DNA of 64,000 nucleotides from JABDIY01 sp963803875 (GCA_963803875.1 CAWDOA010000012.1:62001-126000); one strand, 5' to 3'. Positions 45,518 to 54,571 are shown, numbered from the stretch's first letter. Numbers and translations: made by a program. The notes: generated by a model not told the origin, from the letters alone.

Positions 45518-46184
45518 TCCTGGCATCCCGCCGGGCCCGCCGTACGATGCGGCGAGCTTCACGTCGTTCAGCTCTGGCCAACGATTTCGCTTCTCGTTGC
45601 GCCTTCTTTGCAGCAACAGCCGCCCGATGGTCGTCTTTGGCTTGAGCCTTGGCCGCTACCTTGGCCGCCTTGGCGGCACGTTTTTGTTCGCGAGCTTCAG
45701 CCCGCTGCTGCTTGGTTTCCAGCTTCTTGGCTTTGGCAAGAGCCTTCGCTTCGGTCTTGGCATTCTTCACGGTGGTTCGCTCCTGTTTGCTTGCGGCACG
45801 GTGAGCCGCCTTGGCAGCCCGGTCTTCTTGGGTCAACTGGTGAGAAAGGCGACGAAGTTCCCGACGGGTTGCCCGATTGGGCCGATCGGCCCTCCTGGCT
45901 CGCCGGCCCGGCGCCTTGAGGGCTTTGGCCTCCCGCTTTTCGAGCTTGGCCTCTCGCTTGAACTGCTTCATCTGCTGCTTGTGGGTGATCGGAAGGTGCT
46001 CGATCACGTACTTGTCACCGACACCGGCTCCACTGAGATCGATCTTTTCTGTCTTGCCTGCTTTGCCTCGCAGGAAGTTGATTGCGGAGACCGCAACCGC
46101 AGAGAACACCCACGACGTCGCTGGCCCTTTGACAATCCGATTGACCCCGGCAACGACCAGCCGAGTGCGAATTGAGCCGGCCAT
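45450..46184 (-). CDS. Lys/Ala/Arg-rich protein of unknown function
   Basis: A 244-residue protein. The first 65 residues look ordered and partly hydrophobic (MAGSIRTRLVVAGVNRIVKG, SWVFSAVAVSAINFLRG). From residue 70 to the end it is an extremely charged Ala/Lys/Arg/Glu sequence (KLEKREAKALKAPGRRARRA, KAKKLETKQQRAEAREQKRA), most likely one long continuous helix. The ATG shares one base with the stop of the upstream TM protein. No family recognised. A nucleic-acid-binding tail or a long membrane-tethered helix are both possible. Confidence 0.6.
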   Translation of the reverse strand: MAGSIRTRLVVAGVNRIVKGPATSWVFSAVAVSAINFLRGKAGKTEKIDLSGAGVGDKYVIEHLPITHKQQMKQFKREAKLEKREAKALKAPGRRARRADRPNRATRRELRRLSHQLTQEDRAAKAAHRAASKQERTTVKNAKTEAKALAKAKKLETKQQRAEAREQKRAAKAAKVAAKAQAKDDHRAAVAAKKAQREAKSLARAERREARRIVRRARRDARNAKAAERYQKRADRARSRLERD

Positions 46185-46390
46185 TACAGGCGACGGATCT
46201 CGAGAACCGTGCTGTTGCGCTTCCCTGATCGACGGCCCATGAAATAGATCACAGCGACGATCACGACAGCCCCGGCCGCTGCAGCCATCTGCAACATCTT
46301 CTTGGAGTCATTTGAGACGGTTTCGATCTCACCTTGAATCGAGCGGAACTTCTGCTCGATGTCGGCGGGGGTAATGGAGGGTTCGGTCAT
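46184..46390 (-). CDS. Small single-span membrane protein
   Basis: A 68-residue protein with an N-terminal soluble helix (ITPADIEQKFRSIQGEIETV), one membrane helix (MAAAAGAVVIVAVIYFMG) and a basic end (RRSGKRNST). Start overlaps the upstream stop by four bases and its stop shares a base with the next gene, so it is the middle of a tight four-gene set. No named family. Topology with cytoplasmic basic tail suggests a link to the charged downstream protein. Confidence 0.6.
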   Translation of the reverse strand: MTEPSITPADIEQKFRSIQGEIETVSNDSKKMLQMAAAAGAVVIVAVIYFMGRRSGKRNSTVLEIRRL

Positions 46391-46707
46391 CGCACGGCCT
46401 TTGTTGCTTTGGACATCGCTCGGAAAAGAACAAGAACAAGAAGGCTCATCGCAGCAATCGAGCCGAGGTAGGGGACAAGACTCAGGAAGCCGAGGCCGTC
46501 AAAGGTGTCGCCGGTCTCGGATTGAAGCGCTCGCAGGACGCCGAGGCCGACGAACATCACACCCATGAACGTGAGCACGGCACCAGCGAGGCCCGCACTC
46601 AGGTATCGGGCCAACGATTTCAAAGGCTCGATGGTCTCCTGCTTGGCATAACCAACCAGCATTGTCTGAAGGTCTTTTGCCTCATCGATTGGGTTCTGAT
46701 TGGCCAC
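46387..46707 (-). CDS. Two-span membrane protein, actinobacterial holin-like superfamily
   Basis: A 106-residue protein: helical N-terminus (IDEAKDLQTMLVGYAKQETI) and two membrane helices (LSAGLAGAVLTFMGVMFVGL and YLGSIAAMSLLVLVLFRAM). The arrangement resembles the Phage_holin_3_6/Act_holin-like membrane proteins widespread in actinobacterial chromosomes, where no lysis role is known. GTG 46707 lies 7 nt after TACACT and is the first gene of the operon ending with trmI. Confidence 0.6.
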   Translation of the reverse strand: MANQNPIDEAKDLQTMLVGYAKQETIEPLKSLARYLSAGLAGAVLTFMGVMFVGLGVLRALQSETGDTFDGLGFLSLVPYLGSIAAMSLLVLVLFRAMSKATKAVR

Positions 46708-46714
46708 GTCGGAG

Positions 46715-46720
46715 AGTGTA
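46715..46720 (-). promoter_or_regulatory. Leaderless -10 box for the 46707-44585 operon
   Basis: TACACT on the minus strand, 7 nt before GTG 46707. Confidence 0.45.
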
Positions 46721-46724
46721 CGGG

Positions 46725-47381
46725 CTAGTCGCCGCCGTCGCCCATTGGATCCATCATCGCCTGCTGCAACTCGAGCTCCGCCAATGCCAAAGCAGACTGC
46801 ATGATCTGCTCGAGCACCGGCAGACGCTGTTCCAGCGTGGCTGCCGACAAAACCTGTTGCCGGTCATGAGTCGACAACGGGGCGGTGGCAGCGATCTGAA
46901 AACTACCCAGCAACGGATCGTCGCTGAGCTCTTGGACGGGTCCCACGTCATGGCCGAGTTCCGCCGTGAGCCCCAGCAGGCGGCGGTGGGATCCAAGCAG
47001 TCTGCGGTAGGCAACAAGATCGGACTCACCGGCAACAGAGTGATCGGGCCAGTCCACAATTGCGGCTTGGGGGTAGGGATCGTCTGGCATCCATTCGTCG
47101 ATTCGGATTCGACCTACTCCGACCGAGAGAACACCCCATCGGCCATCCTCAGATTGTTCTGCCTCCAGGACACGCGCCAGTGTTCCCACATTGCTGCGCT
47201 GGTCCTGCCCTCCCACCTCATGGCCTCGTTCAATGAGCACAACGCCGAAGGATCGATCGGGTAGCGCCATCACTACCTCCATCATCTGCCGATAGCGAGG
47301 CTCGAACACGTGAAGCGGCAGAACCATCGAAGGAAGCAAAACCGAACCGAGAGGGAACATTGGAACGACCCGTGACGTCAC
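46725..47381 (-). CDS. LON substrate-binding domain protein
   Basis: A 218-residue protein whose first 200 residues match the N-terminal domain of Lon: VPMFPLGSVLLPSMVLPLHV, FEPRYRQMM, FGVVLIERGHEVGG and VGTLARVLEAEQSEDGRWGV. No ATPase or protease part is present, so this is a free-standing LON-domain protein as found in many actinobacteria; its role may be substrate recognition or a carrier function. GACAGT lies 6 nt before GTG 47381, suggesting its own transcript. Confidence 0.88.
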   Translation of the reverse strand: MTSRVVPMFPLGSVLLPSMVLPLHVFEPRYRQMMEVVMALPDRSFGVVLIERGHEVGGQDQRSNVGTLARVLEAEQSEDGRWGVLSVGVGRIRIDEWMPDDPYPQAAIVDWPDHSVAGESDLVAYRRLLGSHRRLLGLTAELGHDVGPVQELSDDPLLGSFQIAATAPLSTHDRQQVLSAATLEQRLPVLEQIMQSALALAELELQQAMMDPMGDGGD

Positions 47382-47431
47382 CGGACCACTGTCGCAGAGA
47401 ATGAAGGAAGACGGAGCGTCGAACGCCGCTA

Positions 47432-48967
47432 TTACTTCGGGCTCAGGGCGCTGAGCAGTGGAGCATTCGGGTAGATCGCCAAAGCTTCGACAAAGGGGAC
47501 CTGCAGCTCCTTCAGCTCTTCATTGAGACCGACTGAATCGCCGTTCACGATATAGGTGAAGACCAGTTCGACACCGGCTTCCCGTGTGCTATCGACGACA
47601 CCTGACAGCGCTGTGACCCCGTTGAGGGTTCCCGTCTTGGCAAAGACGTTGCCGTCGGCGGGCGTTCCCACGTGCTTGGTCACCAGGCTGCCACGCTCGC
47701 CCCCGATTGAGAAGCTGTCCACCAGAACGCTGTCGGCACCGGCTCGGTCCAGGATCTCAGTCAGAACTCCGCAGGTGACCCGGTTCGTTTCGGCGAGACC
47801 AGAGCCGTCGTCGATCGTCACGCCGGTCAGATCGATCCGCTGGAGCTCGAGGATCGATCGGATCTCCGCGATTCCAGCTGGAATCGAGCCGATTCCCCGT
47901 TCGCTGCGGCCAAGATACTTGACCAGAATCTCGGCCCCGTAGTTGTTGGAGTAGGAGTTGATATGGGTGACGATGTCGGCCAGCGGTGGCGACACCAGTC
48001 GGGCCAACACGGTGGCCTGGGTCGGGGCTGGTGACACGTCGGAAGTGCCCGCTACCCGAACTCCTCGTTCGGCCAGCAGTGACCGGAAGACCTGCACAGC
48101 GTTGAGGGCCGGGTCGGCGGCGGCCGTCCTTCCCCTGAAGCTTCCCGCAAACTCTGCTGGCCAATCGGCAAAGCCTTCGTTGACCGAAAGGGCTGATAGC
48201 GGACCCGACTGGTTCGAAACGATGAGTCGCTCGGCCCACGGTCCGTAGCGTTCATCATCGAAAAACCTTTCGTCACCGACCAGGTTGCCGGCGATCTCGA
48301 CGACGCCGGTTGCCGCTACCGAATCGGCAAGGTCTTCCAGCCGAGAAAAAGTGCGCCCGTCCTGATCGTCACCGTACTGGGACCGCCACGCTTCGGTGGA
48401 AAGAAATGGGTCGCCGCCTCCGATCAGGAAGACGTCACCGCCGATCACGCCGTTCTGTACCGGTGCCGTTGCGACGACGTGGGTTTCGAAGGTGTGGTTC
48501 GGTCCGTACTGGCTCAGGGCCGCGTGGGTTGTCAGGATCTTCTGGTTGCTGGCCGGCACAAGGGACAACGACGGATTTGTAGAACTCAGGACCCGATCGT
48601 CCTCGGTGACGATGAGGCACGCAGCGTTGCCTGAACCCAGCAGGATCGCCTCGAGCTCAGGCTGGAGCGCAGCGTCAGCCAATGGTTGCTGAAGAGTCTC
48701 GGGTATCCGACGGGCTGACAGGATCGGCGTTTCCAGCGGAGAGCGATAGACGATCGCGGGAAGTACGTCCTGATCAATGGACGCGTTCTGGCTGTACTGC
48801 CACGAGAAAGCCGAAAGCAGGACCAAGAAGACCATTGGCACAACCGCTCGCCAGGGAACCTGATCGAGGGCCGACGGCGGCGGCTGAGGAGCCCGTCGAT
48901 CAGCCCGACGGACAGTCCCTTCACGGGATCCCGTGCGGCTTTCGCTCTGATTCCGGCGTTCCTCCAT
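47432..48967 (-). CDS. dacB: D-alanyl-D-alanine carboxypeptidase/endopeptidase, PBP4 (S13) family
   Basis: About 511 residues with an N-terminal membrane anchor (AVVPMVFLVLLSAFSWQYS) after a charged, Pro-rich cytoplasmic stretch. The three penicillin-binding motifs are SNQK in LVPASNQKILTT (Ser nucleophile and Lys), SNN in HINSYSNNYGAEI, and KTGT in NVFAKTGTLNGV. A large insert after the first motif is typical of PBP4. It trims peptidoglycan stem peptides outside the membrane. ATG 48967 is chosen over TTG 49021; TAACCT lies 8 nt upstream. Divergent from the M20 peptidase gene. Confidence 0.92.
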   Translation of the reverse strand: MEERRNQSESRTGSREGTVRRADRRAPQPPPSALDQVPWRAVVPMVFLVLLSAFSWQYSQNASIDQDVLPAIVYRSPLETPILSARRIPETLQQPLADAALQPELEAILLGSGNAACLIVTEDDRVLSSTNPSLSLVPASNQKILTTHAALSQYGPNHTFETHVVATAPVQNGVIGGDVFLIGGGDPFLSTEAWRSQYGDDQDGRTFSRLEDLADSVAATGVVEIAGNLVGDERFFDDERYGPWAERLIVSNQSGPLSALSVNEGFADWPAEFAGSFRGRTAAADPALNAVQVFRSLLAERGVRVAGTSDVSPAPTQATVLARLVSPPLADIVTHINSYSNNYGAEILVKYLGRSERGIGSIPAGIAEIRSILELQRIDLTGVTIDDGSGLAETNRVTCGVLTEILDRAGADSVLVDSFSIGGERGSLVTKHVGTPADGNVFAKTGTLNGVTALSGVVDSTREAGVELVFTYIVNGDSVGLNEELKELQVPFVEALAIYPNAPLLSALSPK

Positions 48968-49044
48968 CGATCGCGAGGTTAGTGGAGCCTCACCGATCGG
49001 TTGGGTCCACCGATCCGACAAATACCGCGACGTGGATGAACCTC

Positions 49045-49050
49045 TACGAT
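49045..49050 (+). promoter_or_regulatory. Leaderless -10 box for the M20 peptidase
   Basis: TACGAT 6 nt before ATG 49057; selects this start over the in-frame ATG at 49036 and much longer upstream options. Confidence 0.5.
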
Positions 49051-49056
49051 TGGGGC

Positions 49057-50490
49057 ATGACCGCTTCGATGGATGTCAAAACCGTTTCCGATGTGGTCAG
49101 CACGACCTGGAACGATGAGCTCATCGCCGAACTCAGCGACTACATCGCCATACCAGCCCTGTCCCCCGCCTTCGATCCGCACTGGGAGGGCAACGGTTAT
49201 CTGCACAACGCTGTCGACCACGTGCATTCCTGGATCAAGAAACAGCCCATTGTTGGCATGACATCCCGAATTGCTGAACTCCCGGAGCGAACACCGGTGA
49301 TCGTCGCCGAGGTCCCCGCCTTCGGCGACACTTCCGACAACAGCAGCACGGTCTTGTTGTACGGGCACTGTGACAAACAGCCCGAAATGGTCGGTTGGGA
49401 ACCCGATCTTGGCCCTTGGAAGCCGGTGCTGAGAGAGGGCCGACTCTACGGAAGAGGCGGAGCGGACGACGGTTACGCCGCCTACGCAAGCCTCACCGCC
49501 ATCCGTGCGGTGCAAGAGGCCGGTGGGTCACATCCCCGCTGTGTTCTCCTGATCGAGGCATCTGAGGAATCGGGAAGCCCTGATCTTCCCGCTCATGTGA
49601 CGGCCCTGGCGGAGACTCTTGGTGTTGTGAAGCTGGTGGTGTGCCTCGATTCGGGCTGCGGCGACTACGAGGCTCTGTGGCTGACCTCCTCGTTGCGGGG
49701 GATGATGGCGGCCACTGTCACCGTCGAAGTTCTGAGCCAAGGTGTCCATTCAGGCGGAGCGAGCGGAGTAGTGCCCAGCAGTTTCCGGATACTTCGACAG
49801 CTGCTCGACCGCATCGAGGACGCCGAGACTGGTGCGGTACTCCTCCCTTCCGCCACTACTGAAACTCCCGAATACCGACTACGCGAGGCCGCGGCGATGG
49901 CGGAGTACTTGGGTCCTCGCGAGGAGCCGTACCCGCTACTCGACGGTGTCCGCCCGATGGCGACTGGCGTGGAGGGTCTGCTGAACAAGACATGGCGACC
50001 GACCCTCTCCTATGTGGGGGCCGCCGGTATGCCGCTGCCTCACGACGCGGGGAATGTCCTCCGGCCGTCGACGGCGTTGAAGTTATCGCTCCGCCTTCCG
50101 CCCAATGCCAGCGCCTCCGCCGTGCTGAACGAACTCACGGCGGCCCTCACCACCGACCCGCCGAGCGGTGCTCGAGTCACCCTGTCCGATGTCGAACAGG
50201 CCTCTGGGTGGAATGCTCCAGATCTTGCGCCATGGCTCCGGTCATCGCTCGAATCAGGGTCACAAGATGTCTTCGGCGCACCACTCCAACTGATGGGCGA
50301 AGGGGGAAGTATTCCCTTCATGGGAATGCTCGGAGACAGGTTTCCGACCTCCCAGTTTGCGGTGATGGGTGTTCTCGGGCCGCAATCGAACGCTCACGGA
50401 CCCAATGAATTCCTTCATCTCGATTACGCCCGGAGACTCACTACGGTCCTCGCGACGTTGCTCAATGACGCCGCTGCCGGTTTGAACTAG
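49057..50490 (+). CDS. M20/M25/M40 family metallopeptidase (dipeptidase-like)
   Basis: A 477-residue enzyme. Metal ligands and catalytic residues: His in TVLLYGHCDKQPE, Asp in RLYGRGGADDGYAAYA, Glu pair in LLIEASEESGSPDL, Asp in VVCLDSGCGDYEALW and a C-terminal His in NAHGPNEFLHLDY. The insert SQGVHSGGASGVVPSSFRIL is the dimerisation lid typical of cytosolic carnosinase-like/CNDP dipeptidases. It probably hydrolyses dipeptides or related amides in the cytosol. Its end overlaps the converging acyl-CoA synthetase gene by 29 nt. Confidence 0.9.
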   Translation: MTASMDVKTVSDVVSTTWNDELIAELSDYIAIPALSPAFDPHWEGNGYLHNAVDHVHSWIKKQPIVGMTSRIAELPERTPVIVAEVPAFGDTSDNSSTVLLYGHCDKQPEMVGWEPDLGPWKPVLREGRLYGRGGADDGYAAYASLTAIRAVQEAGGSHPRCVLLIEASEESGSPDLPAHVTALAETLGVVKLVVCLDSGCGDYEALWLTSSLRGMMAATVTVEVLSQGVHSGGASGVVPSSFRILRQLLDRIEDAETGAVLLPSATTETPEYRLREAAAMAEYLGPREEPYPLLDGVRPMATGVEGLLNKTWRPTLSYVGAAGMPLPHDAGNVLRPSTALKLSLRLPPNASASAVLNELTAALTTDPPSGARVTLSDVEQASGWNAPDLAPWLRSSLESGSQDVFGAPLQLMGEGGSIPFMGMLGDRFPTSQFAVMGVLGPQSNAHGPNEFLHLDYARRLTTVLATLLNDAAAGLN

Positions 50491-52618
50491 GCGCAGCAGC
50501 TCGCCGCCCCGCATACCGCCAGAGTGCATCGAGGGCGGCGATGGCCCTGCCCGCTGACGCATAACAGAGGCGACCGGAACCACGAACCGCAGCGGGACCG
50601 GGATTCTCGGGGTTTGACAGACCCAACTCCGTGGCGACCAGTACCGGTTTGCCCGACGCCTCCGACGCTTCAGCTGCCGCAAACGCGAACCGGGAGTCTT
50701 GGCGCTCGTGATACTCCACGATCCGTTCGAGTCCGTGGTCGGGGTAGAACTGGCCGCGTCGGAACATCGCAGCCTGATTGGCCTGGATCCCCATGCCGAG
50801 ATAGAGCAGGGCATCGACCGCCTCATGGTCTGCAACCAGATGCAGAAGCGTGGGGATCGTGTCCCGGGTCTCGCCTCCGGCGAGGTCGATCGGGTTCGAT
50901 TTGCTCCATCGAGGCGGTAGATACTCGTCAATCGCCCGCTTGAGATCCCGCGGAAGCTCCAGCAGTTCGAGGCTGCTGTTCGCCATCGCATCGGCGGCCA
51001 CGACGCCCCAACCGCCTGCGGCTGTCATGATCGCTACCCGATTACCTTTGGGCAGTGGCTGGGTTGCGAACGTGGCTGCGAAGTCGAATGCCTGCTCTGG
51101 GTCAGCGGCTCGAATCGCACCGGCGGAGCGCAGGGCACCATCGAACACTCTGTCGTTGCTGGCCAAGGAACCGGTATGGGAGGCCGCAGCCCGTGCTCCC
51201 CCATCGGTGGCTCCACCCTTCACGACGATCACCGGCATCTGGTCGGAGATCCGAGTCAAGCGATCGGCAAACCCGCGGCCGTCGGCAAGTCCTTCCACAT
51301 ATGCAAGGCCCACGGTGGTCCGAGGATCCGAGGCGTAGTAATCGAGGTAGTCGATCACACCCAGCATCGCGGCGTTGCCTGCGCTCACGGCCCGGGAGAC
51401 CCCGACGCCACTTGCGTTTGCGAGGTTCATGAAGGACGAAACCAGGTTTCCGCTCTGACTTGCGATCCCTATCGATCCCGGCGGCGGATAGGGAGCAACG
51501 ATCTGGGCACAGAGTTTGGCCGGCGTGCTCACTACGCCTTGGCCGTTGGGGCCGGCGATCACAATCCCCAGGTCGGAGGCGAGTTCGATGAGTTCGTTCT
51601 GCATTCGCTCGCCTTCTTTGTCTGCCTCGGCGTATCCCGCCGACGTGACAAAGGCCGCTTTGACTCCACGAGCAGCGCACTGACGAAGGATCTCAGGGTT
51701 GACCTTGGCAGGAGTGCAAAGGAACGCCATGTCGTACCCAACCCCGTCGGGAAGATCATCGACCGAAGGCACGGTCTTGACTCCGAGAACCTCGACGGCC
51801 TCACGGTTCGTTGCACCTATCGGACCGGAGAATCCGTTGGCCAGGATGTTGTGCAGGGCGACGAATCCAAACTTGCCCGGATGGGTGGAAGCACCAGCCA
51901 CGATGACACCGCGTGGATCGAACAGTGCCGAAAGATCGGTTTCACCGTTCTGACTCCGGTCCGACCTGACCGCTGGCTGATCTCGCAACTCAACCAGGGC
52001 ATCGACGGCCACCGGGCGACCCCGGTCGATCAGTACCGGGTTGAGGTCAATGGAAACCAGGTCGTTGTCCATCGCAGCATTTCCGAGGGCTAGCAGGAGG
52101 TCGATGAGCGCACCCCGTTCAACCGCGGGCTCACCTCGGAACTCCGCGAGCAACGACGGGAGCCCGAACGAATCGACCATCTCTCCGGCGGTCACTTCTG
52201 TCAGGGGGGCCAGGCGAATCTGCGCTTCGTCGATCGCTTCGGCCAAGACGCCACCAATGCCGAAGAGCACGCACGGGCCGAACTGATCGTCCACCGTCAC
52301 CCCGGCGATGAACTCTCTGACCGTGCTCAGCATCGGCGCAACAAGCACACTGACTTCACCGTCGTCGGGACGAGCGGCGGCAAGGAGTTCCTGGGCCGCA
52401 GCGGACACGTCTTCGGCTGTTCGCAGACCGAGACGGACCAAACCCCTCTCGGTCTTGTGAGCGATGGAGTCGCCGTTCAGCTTCGCTACGACTGGGAATC
52501 CGATCTCGATAGCCGCAGCTGCCGCCGCCTCCGGGCTTGTCGTGCTCCGCTCGGCCGGAAACACAACTCCGTGGGCTGCCAGACGTCTCTTCGATTCCAG
52601 TTCTGAAAGGGTACTCAT
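50462..52618 (-). CDS. NDP-forming acyl-CoA synthetase (acetate--CoA ligase family)
   Basis: A 718-residue single-chain enzyme. The N-terminal 220 residues are the ATP-grasp beta part (SELESKRRLAAHGVVFPAE, FPVVAKLNGDSIAHKTERGL, FGIGGVLAEAIDEAQIRLAP). Then the CoA-binding Rossmann domain (LFDPRGVIVAGASTHPGKFG) and the ligase domains with GIVIAGPNGQGVVSTPAK, GIASQSGNLVSSFMNLA and SHTGSLASNDRVFDGAL, which contains the phospho-histidine. The order ATP-grasp first is one of the known permutations. It makes acyl-CoA from acid and ATP with ADP release, or the reverse. It faces a TetR gene across 93 nt, which may control it. Confidence 0.9.
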   Translation of the reverse strand: MSTLSELESKRRLAAHGVVFPAERSTTSPEAAAAAAIEIGFPVVAKLNGDSIAHKTERGLVRLGLRTAEDVSAAAQELLAAARPDDGEVSVLVAPMLSTVREFIAGVTVDDQFGPCVLFGIGGVLAEAIDEAQIRLAPLTEVTAGEMVDSFGLPSLLAEFRGEPAVERGALIDLLLALGNAAMDNDLVSIDLNPVLIDRGRPVAVDALVELRDQPAVRSDRSQNGETDLSALFDPRGVIVAGASTHPGKFGFVALHNILANGFSGPIGATNREAVEVLGVKTVPSVDDLPDGVGYDMAFLCTPAKVNPEILRQCAARGVKAAFVTSAGYAEADKEGERMQNELIELASDLGIVIAGPNGQGVVSTPAKLCAQIVAPYPPPGSIGIASQSGNLVSSFMNLANASGVGVSRAVSAGNAAMLGVIDYLDYYASDPRTTVGLAYVEGLADGRGFADRLTRISDQMPVIVVKGGATDGGARAAASHTGSLASNDRVFDGALRSAGAIRAADPEQAFDFAATFATQPLPKGNRVAIMTAAGGWGVVAADAMANSSLELLELPRDLKRAIDEYLPPRWSKSNPIDLAGGETRDTIPTLLHLVADHEAVDALLYLGMGIQANQAAMFRRGQFYPDHGLERIVEYHERQDSRFAFAAAEASEASGKPVLVATELGLSNPENPGPAAVRGSGRLCYASAGRAIAALDALWRYAGRRAAAPSSNRQRRH

Positions 52619-52698
52619 CGTGTTTGAACGCTACCGGGGACCAGCGGTATGGGCCGAATGCTCGCTCACGAGCCGCCTGCGAGAACTGGCCCTGCCTC

Positions 52699-52704
52699 TA
52701 CCCT
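52699..52704 (+). promoter_or_regulatory. -10 box for the TetR gene
   Basis: TACCCT 7 nt before GTG 52712. Confidence 0.4.
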
Positions 52705-52711
52705 TGGTCGG

Positions 52712-53317
52712 GTGAACGAGCCATCGACACGTGAGCAGATTCTGGTTGAAGCTCGTCATTGTTTTGCGGCCCAGGGATTCGAAGGAACCTCACTCAATGA
52801 CATAGCCGCCGGCGTAGGTATCCGTCGCCCCAGTCTGCTGCATCACTTCGATTCCAAGGAGTCGATCTACCGCCAGATTCTCTCCGATGCTCTCGCCGAC
52901 TGGGGTGACCAGACAGACCGTTCGCGCAACGCCGACGCCGACGGCTGGGAACTCGTGGACGCAATCGTTGAAACGAGCTTCAAGTTCTTCGTCGCCAATC
53001 CGGAGATCATCGTGATGCTTCGCCGAGAAGCCATGACGGACCAGAGTCCGTTGGGGTTCAATCTGGGCGTGGCCCTCCGCCCCCATTTCCGACGAGCAGT
53101 GAACTTCTTCGAACGCCAGATGGACGCGGGAGTCTTCCGGCGCCACGATCCCGAGAACCTGGTCCTCACCGGCTACGGGGCGCTCCTGACCTATTTCTCC
53201 GACCATGCGATGCTCAAAGGTCTGGTGACCCAGGATCCGTTCTCCGATGCATCACTGCAAGCTCGCTTCGACCACATGAAGAACTTCATTCGGGCGGCCC
53301 TGGAACCTGTCGAGTAG
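52712..53317 (+). CDS. TetR/AcrR family transcriptional regulator
   Basis: A 201-residue regulator with an N-terminal DNA-binding domain: REQILVEARHCFAAQGFEGT, SLNDIAAGVGIRRPSLLHHF (helix-turn-helix) and DSKESIYRQIL. The C-terminal ligand domain includes WELVDAIVETSFKFFVANPE. GTG 52712 follows a TACCCT box. The divergent acyl-CoA synthetase gene and the FIST gene 3 nt downstream are the obvious targets; fatty-acyl or related effectors are common for such regulators but none can be named here. Confidence 0.92.
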   Translation: MNEPSTREQILVEARHCFAAQGFEGTSLNDIAAGVGIRRPSLLHHFDSKESIYRQILSDALADWGDQTDRSRNADADGWELVDAIVETSFKFFVANPEIIVMLRREAMTDQSPLGFNLGVALRPHFRRAVNFFERQMDAGVFRRHDPENLVLTGYGALLTYFSDHAMLKGLVTQDPFSDASLQARFDHMKNFIRAALEPVE

Positions 53318-53320
53318 CCG

Positions 53321-54448
53321 ATGCGCAGTTTTACCGCGGCCCATTCTGAACATCCGGAGACAATCGAGGCTGCGGCCGAAGTGCTGGCAGATCTTGGGGA
53401 ACGGATGGACGGAGACCCCGAACTTGCGGTCGTCTTTGCTGCCGGCGAACACCGAACCGGCCTGGCTGACATCAAGCGAGGACTCGTCGACCTTCTCGGC
53501 GTTCAGAACGTACTGGGCGTGTCGGTCAGTGGCGTCGTCAGTGGTGGGCGTGAAGTGGAGTCCGGATCCGGACTCAGCATCTGGGTTGGCGACACTGGTC
53601 CGGTACGACCTGTGCGGCTGGAAGCGATCGACGCAGGTCGCACGATTCTCGGCCTCCCCGCCGATGTCGAGGAGGGGGCGGTGCTGGTTCTTCTTGCTGA
53701 TCCCTTCAGCTTTCCGGTCGACAGGTTGCTCGAAGGAATCGACGGCGAATCAACCGGCCTTCGCGTGGTGGGAGGGCTGGCATCTGCTGGCCGAGCACCG
53801 AGGGAGAACGAGCTGCTCTTGAACGGAACCATCCACACCGACGGTGCCGTTGGCGTACTGCTCGAGCCCGGCCGAGCTCGGCCTGTCGTCAGTCAGGGGT
53901 GCCGGCCGATCGGCCAACCATGGGTTGTCACCGAGGGCACAGGGCAGATGATCAGGAAACTCGGAGGGCTCCCTGCAATCGAGCGGCTTCAGCCGCTGAT
54001 CGATTCGCTCTCCCCCCAAGACCGTGCCCTGGCGGCCAAGGGACTGCACGTTGGGGTCGTCGCCAACGAACAGGTGGAGACCTTCGAACAGGGAGATTTT
54101 CTGATTCGTTCGCTGATGGGTGTCGACCGCTCCACCGGTGCGCTTGCAGTTGGTGCCCGGATCGGTGTTGGGCAGATCATCCAGTTCCATGTCCGAGACG
54201 CTGAGTCGGCCACCGCAGACATGTACCGGCAACTCGGTGCGGTCCCTACGCCGGTGCGGGGCTCACTCGTGTTCACCTGCACCGGGCGAGGAACCAACAT
54301 GTTCACCGAACCGCACCATGACGCTCAGATACTCACGGAGATCTTCAGCGACGTCGCCAACGCCGGCATGTTCTGTGCGGGTGAGATCGGGCCGGTTGGA
54401 AAGCGGAATGCTGTACACGGATTCACCGCCACCATGCTCCTGTTCTGA
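53321..54448 (+). CDS. FIST-domain sensor protein (FIST_N and FIST_C)
   Basis: A 375-residue protein with both FIST halves: LAVVFAAGEHRTGLADIKRG, VLGVSVSGVVSGGREVESGS, LRVVGGLASAGRAPRENELL in FIST_N and GRGTNMFTEPHHDAQILTEI, GMFCAGEIGPVGKRNAVHGF in FIST_C. FIST domains are thought to sense small ligands such as amino acids and are normally fused to signalling modules; here no output domain is present. It follows the TetR gene by 3 nt, so it is made with the regulator. Confidence 0.9.
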   Translation: MRSFTAAHSEHPETIEAAAEVLADLGERMDGDPELAVVFAAGEHRTGLADIKRGLVDLLGVQNVLGVSVSGVVSGGREVESGSGLSIWVGDTGPVRPVRLEAIDAGRTILGLPADVEEGAVLVLLADPFSFPVDRLLEGIDGESTGLRVVGGLASAGRAPRENELLLNGTIHTDGAVGVLLEPGRARPVVSQGCRPIGQPWVVTEGTGQMIRKLGGLPAIERLQPLIDSLSPQDRALAAKGLHVGVVANEQVETFEQGDFLIRSLMGVDRSTGALAVGARIGVGQIIQFHVRDAESATADMYRQLGAVPTPVRGSLVFTCTGRGTNMFTEPHHDAQILTEIFSDVANAGMFCAGEIGPVGKRNAVHGFTATMLLF

Positions 54449-54559
54449 CTCCTGTCACCGCCCCACCGTTGTGGTCCTCTCCGCTCCCGGCCGGCGGCGC
54501 TCCGTGTCGAACCGGGCCCCAGTGACGTATGGCCGGTGTTCTCATCTCAGGCTCGCCGC

Positions 54560-54565
54560 TAGGGT
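54560..54565 (+). promoter_or_regulatory. Leaderless -10 box for the rhodanese-metZ pair
   Basis: TAGGGT 6 nt before GTG 54572. Confidence 0.5.
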
Positions 54566-54571
54566 CGTGGC

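Noticed and set aside
45097..45919. Plus-strand open frames opposite trmI and the Lys/Ala-rich gene
   Set aside because: They are antisense shadows of the Lys/Ala-rich coding region (Leu/Pro/Gly-rich artefacts).
48682..49056. 125-codon N-terminal extension of the M20 peptidase
   Set aside because: It is antisense to dacB and has no family resemblance; a -10 box fixes the start at 49057.
50260..50991. Minus-strand 243-codon open frame across the M20/acyl-CoA synthetase junction
   Set aside because: It mirrors the real genes in other frames, and its sequence is Arg/Ser-rich without motifs.
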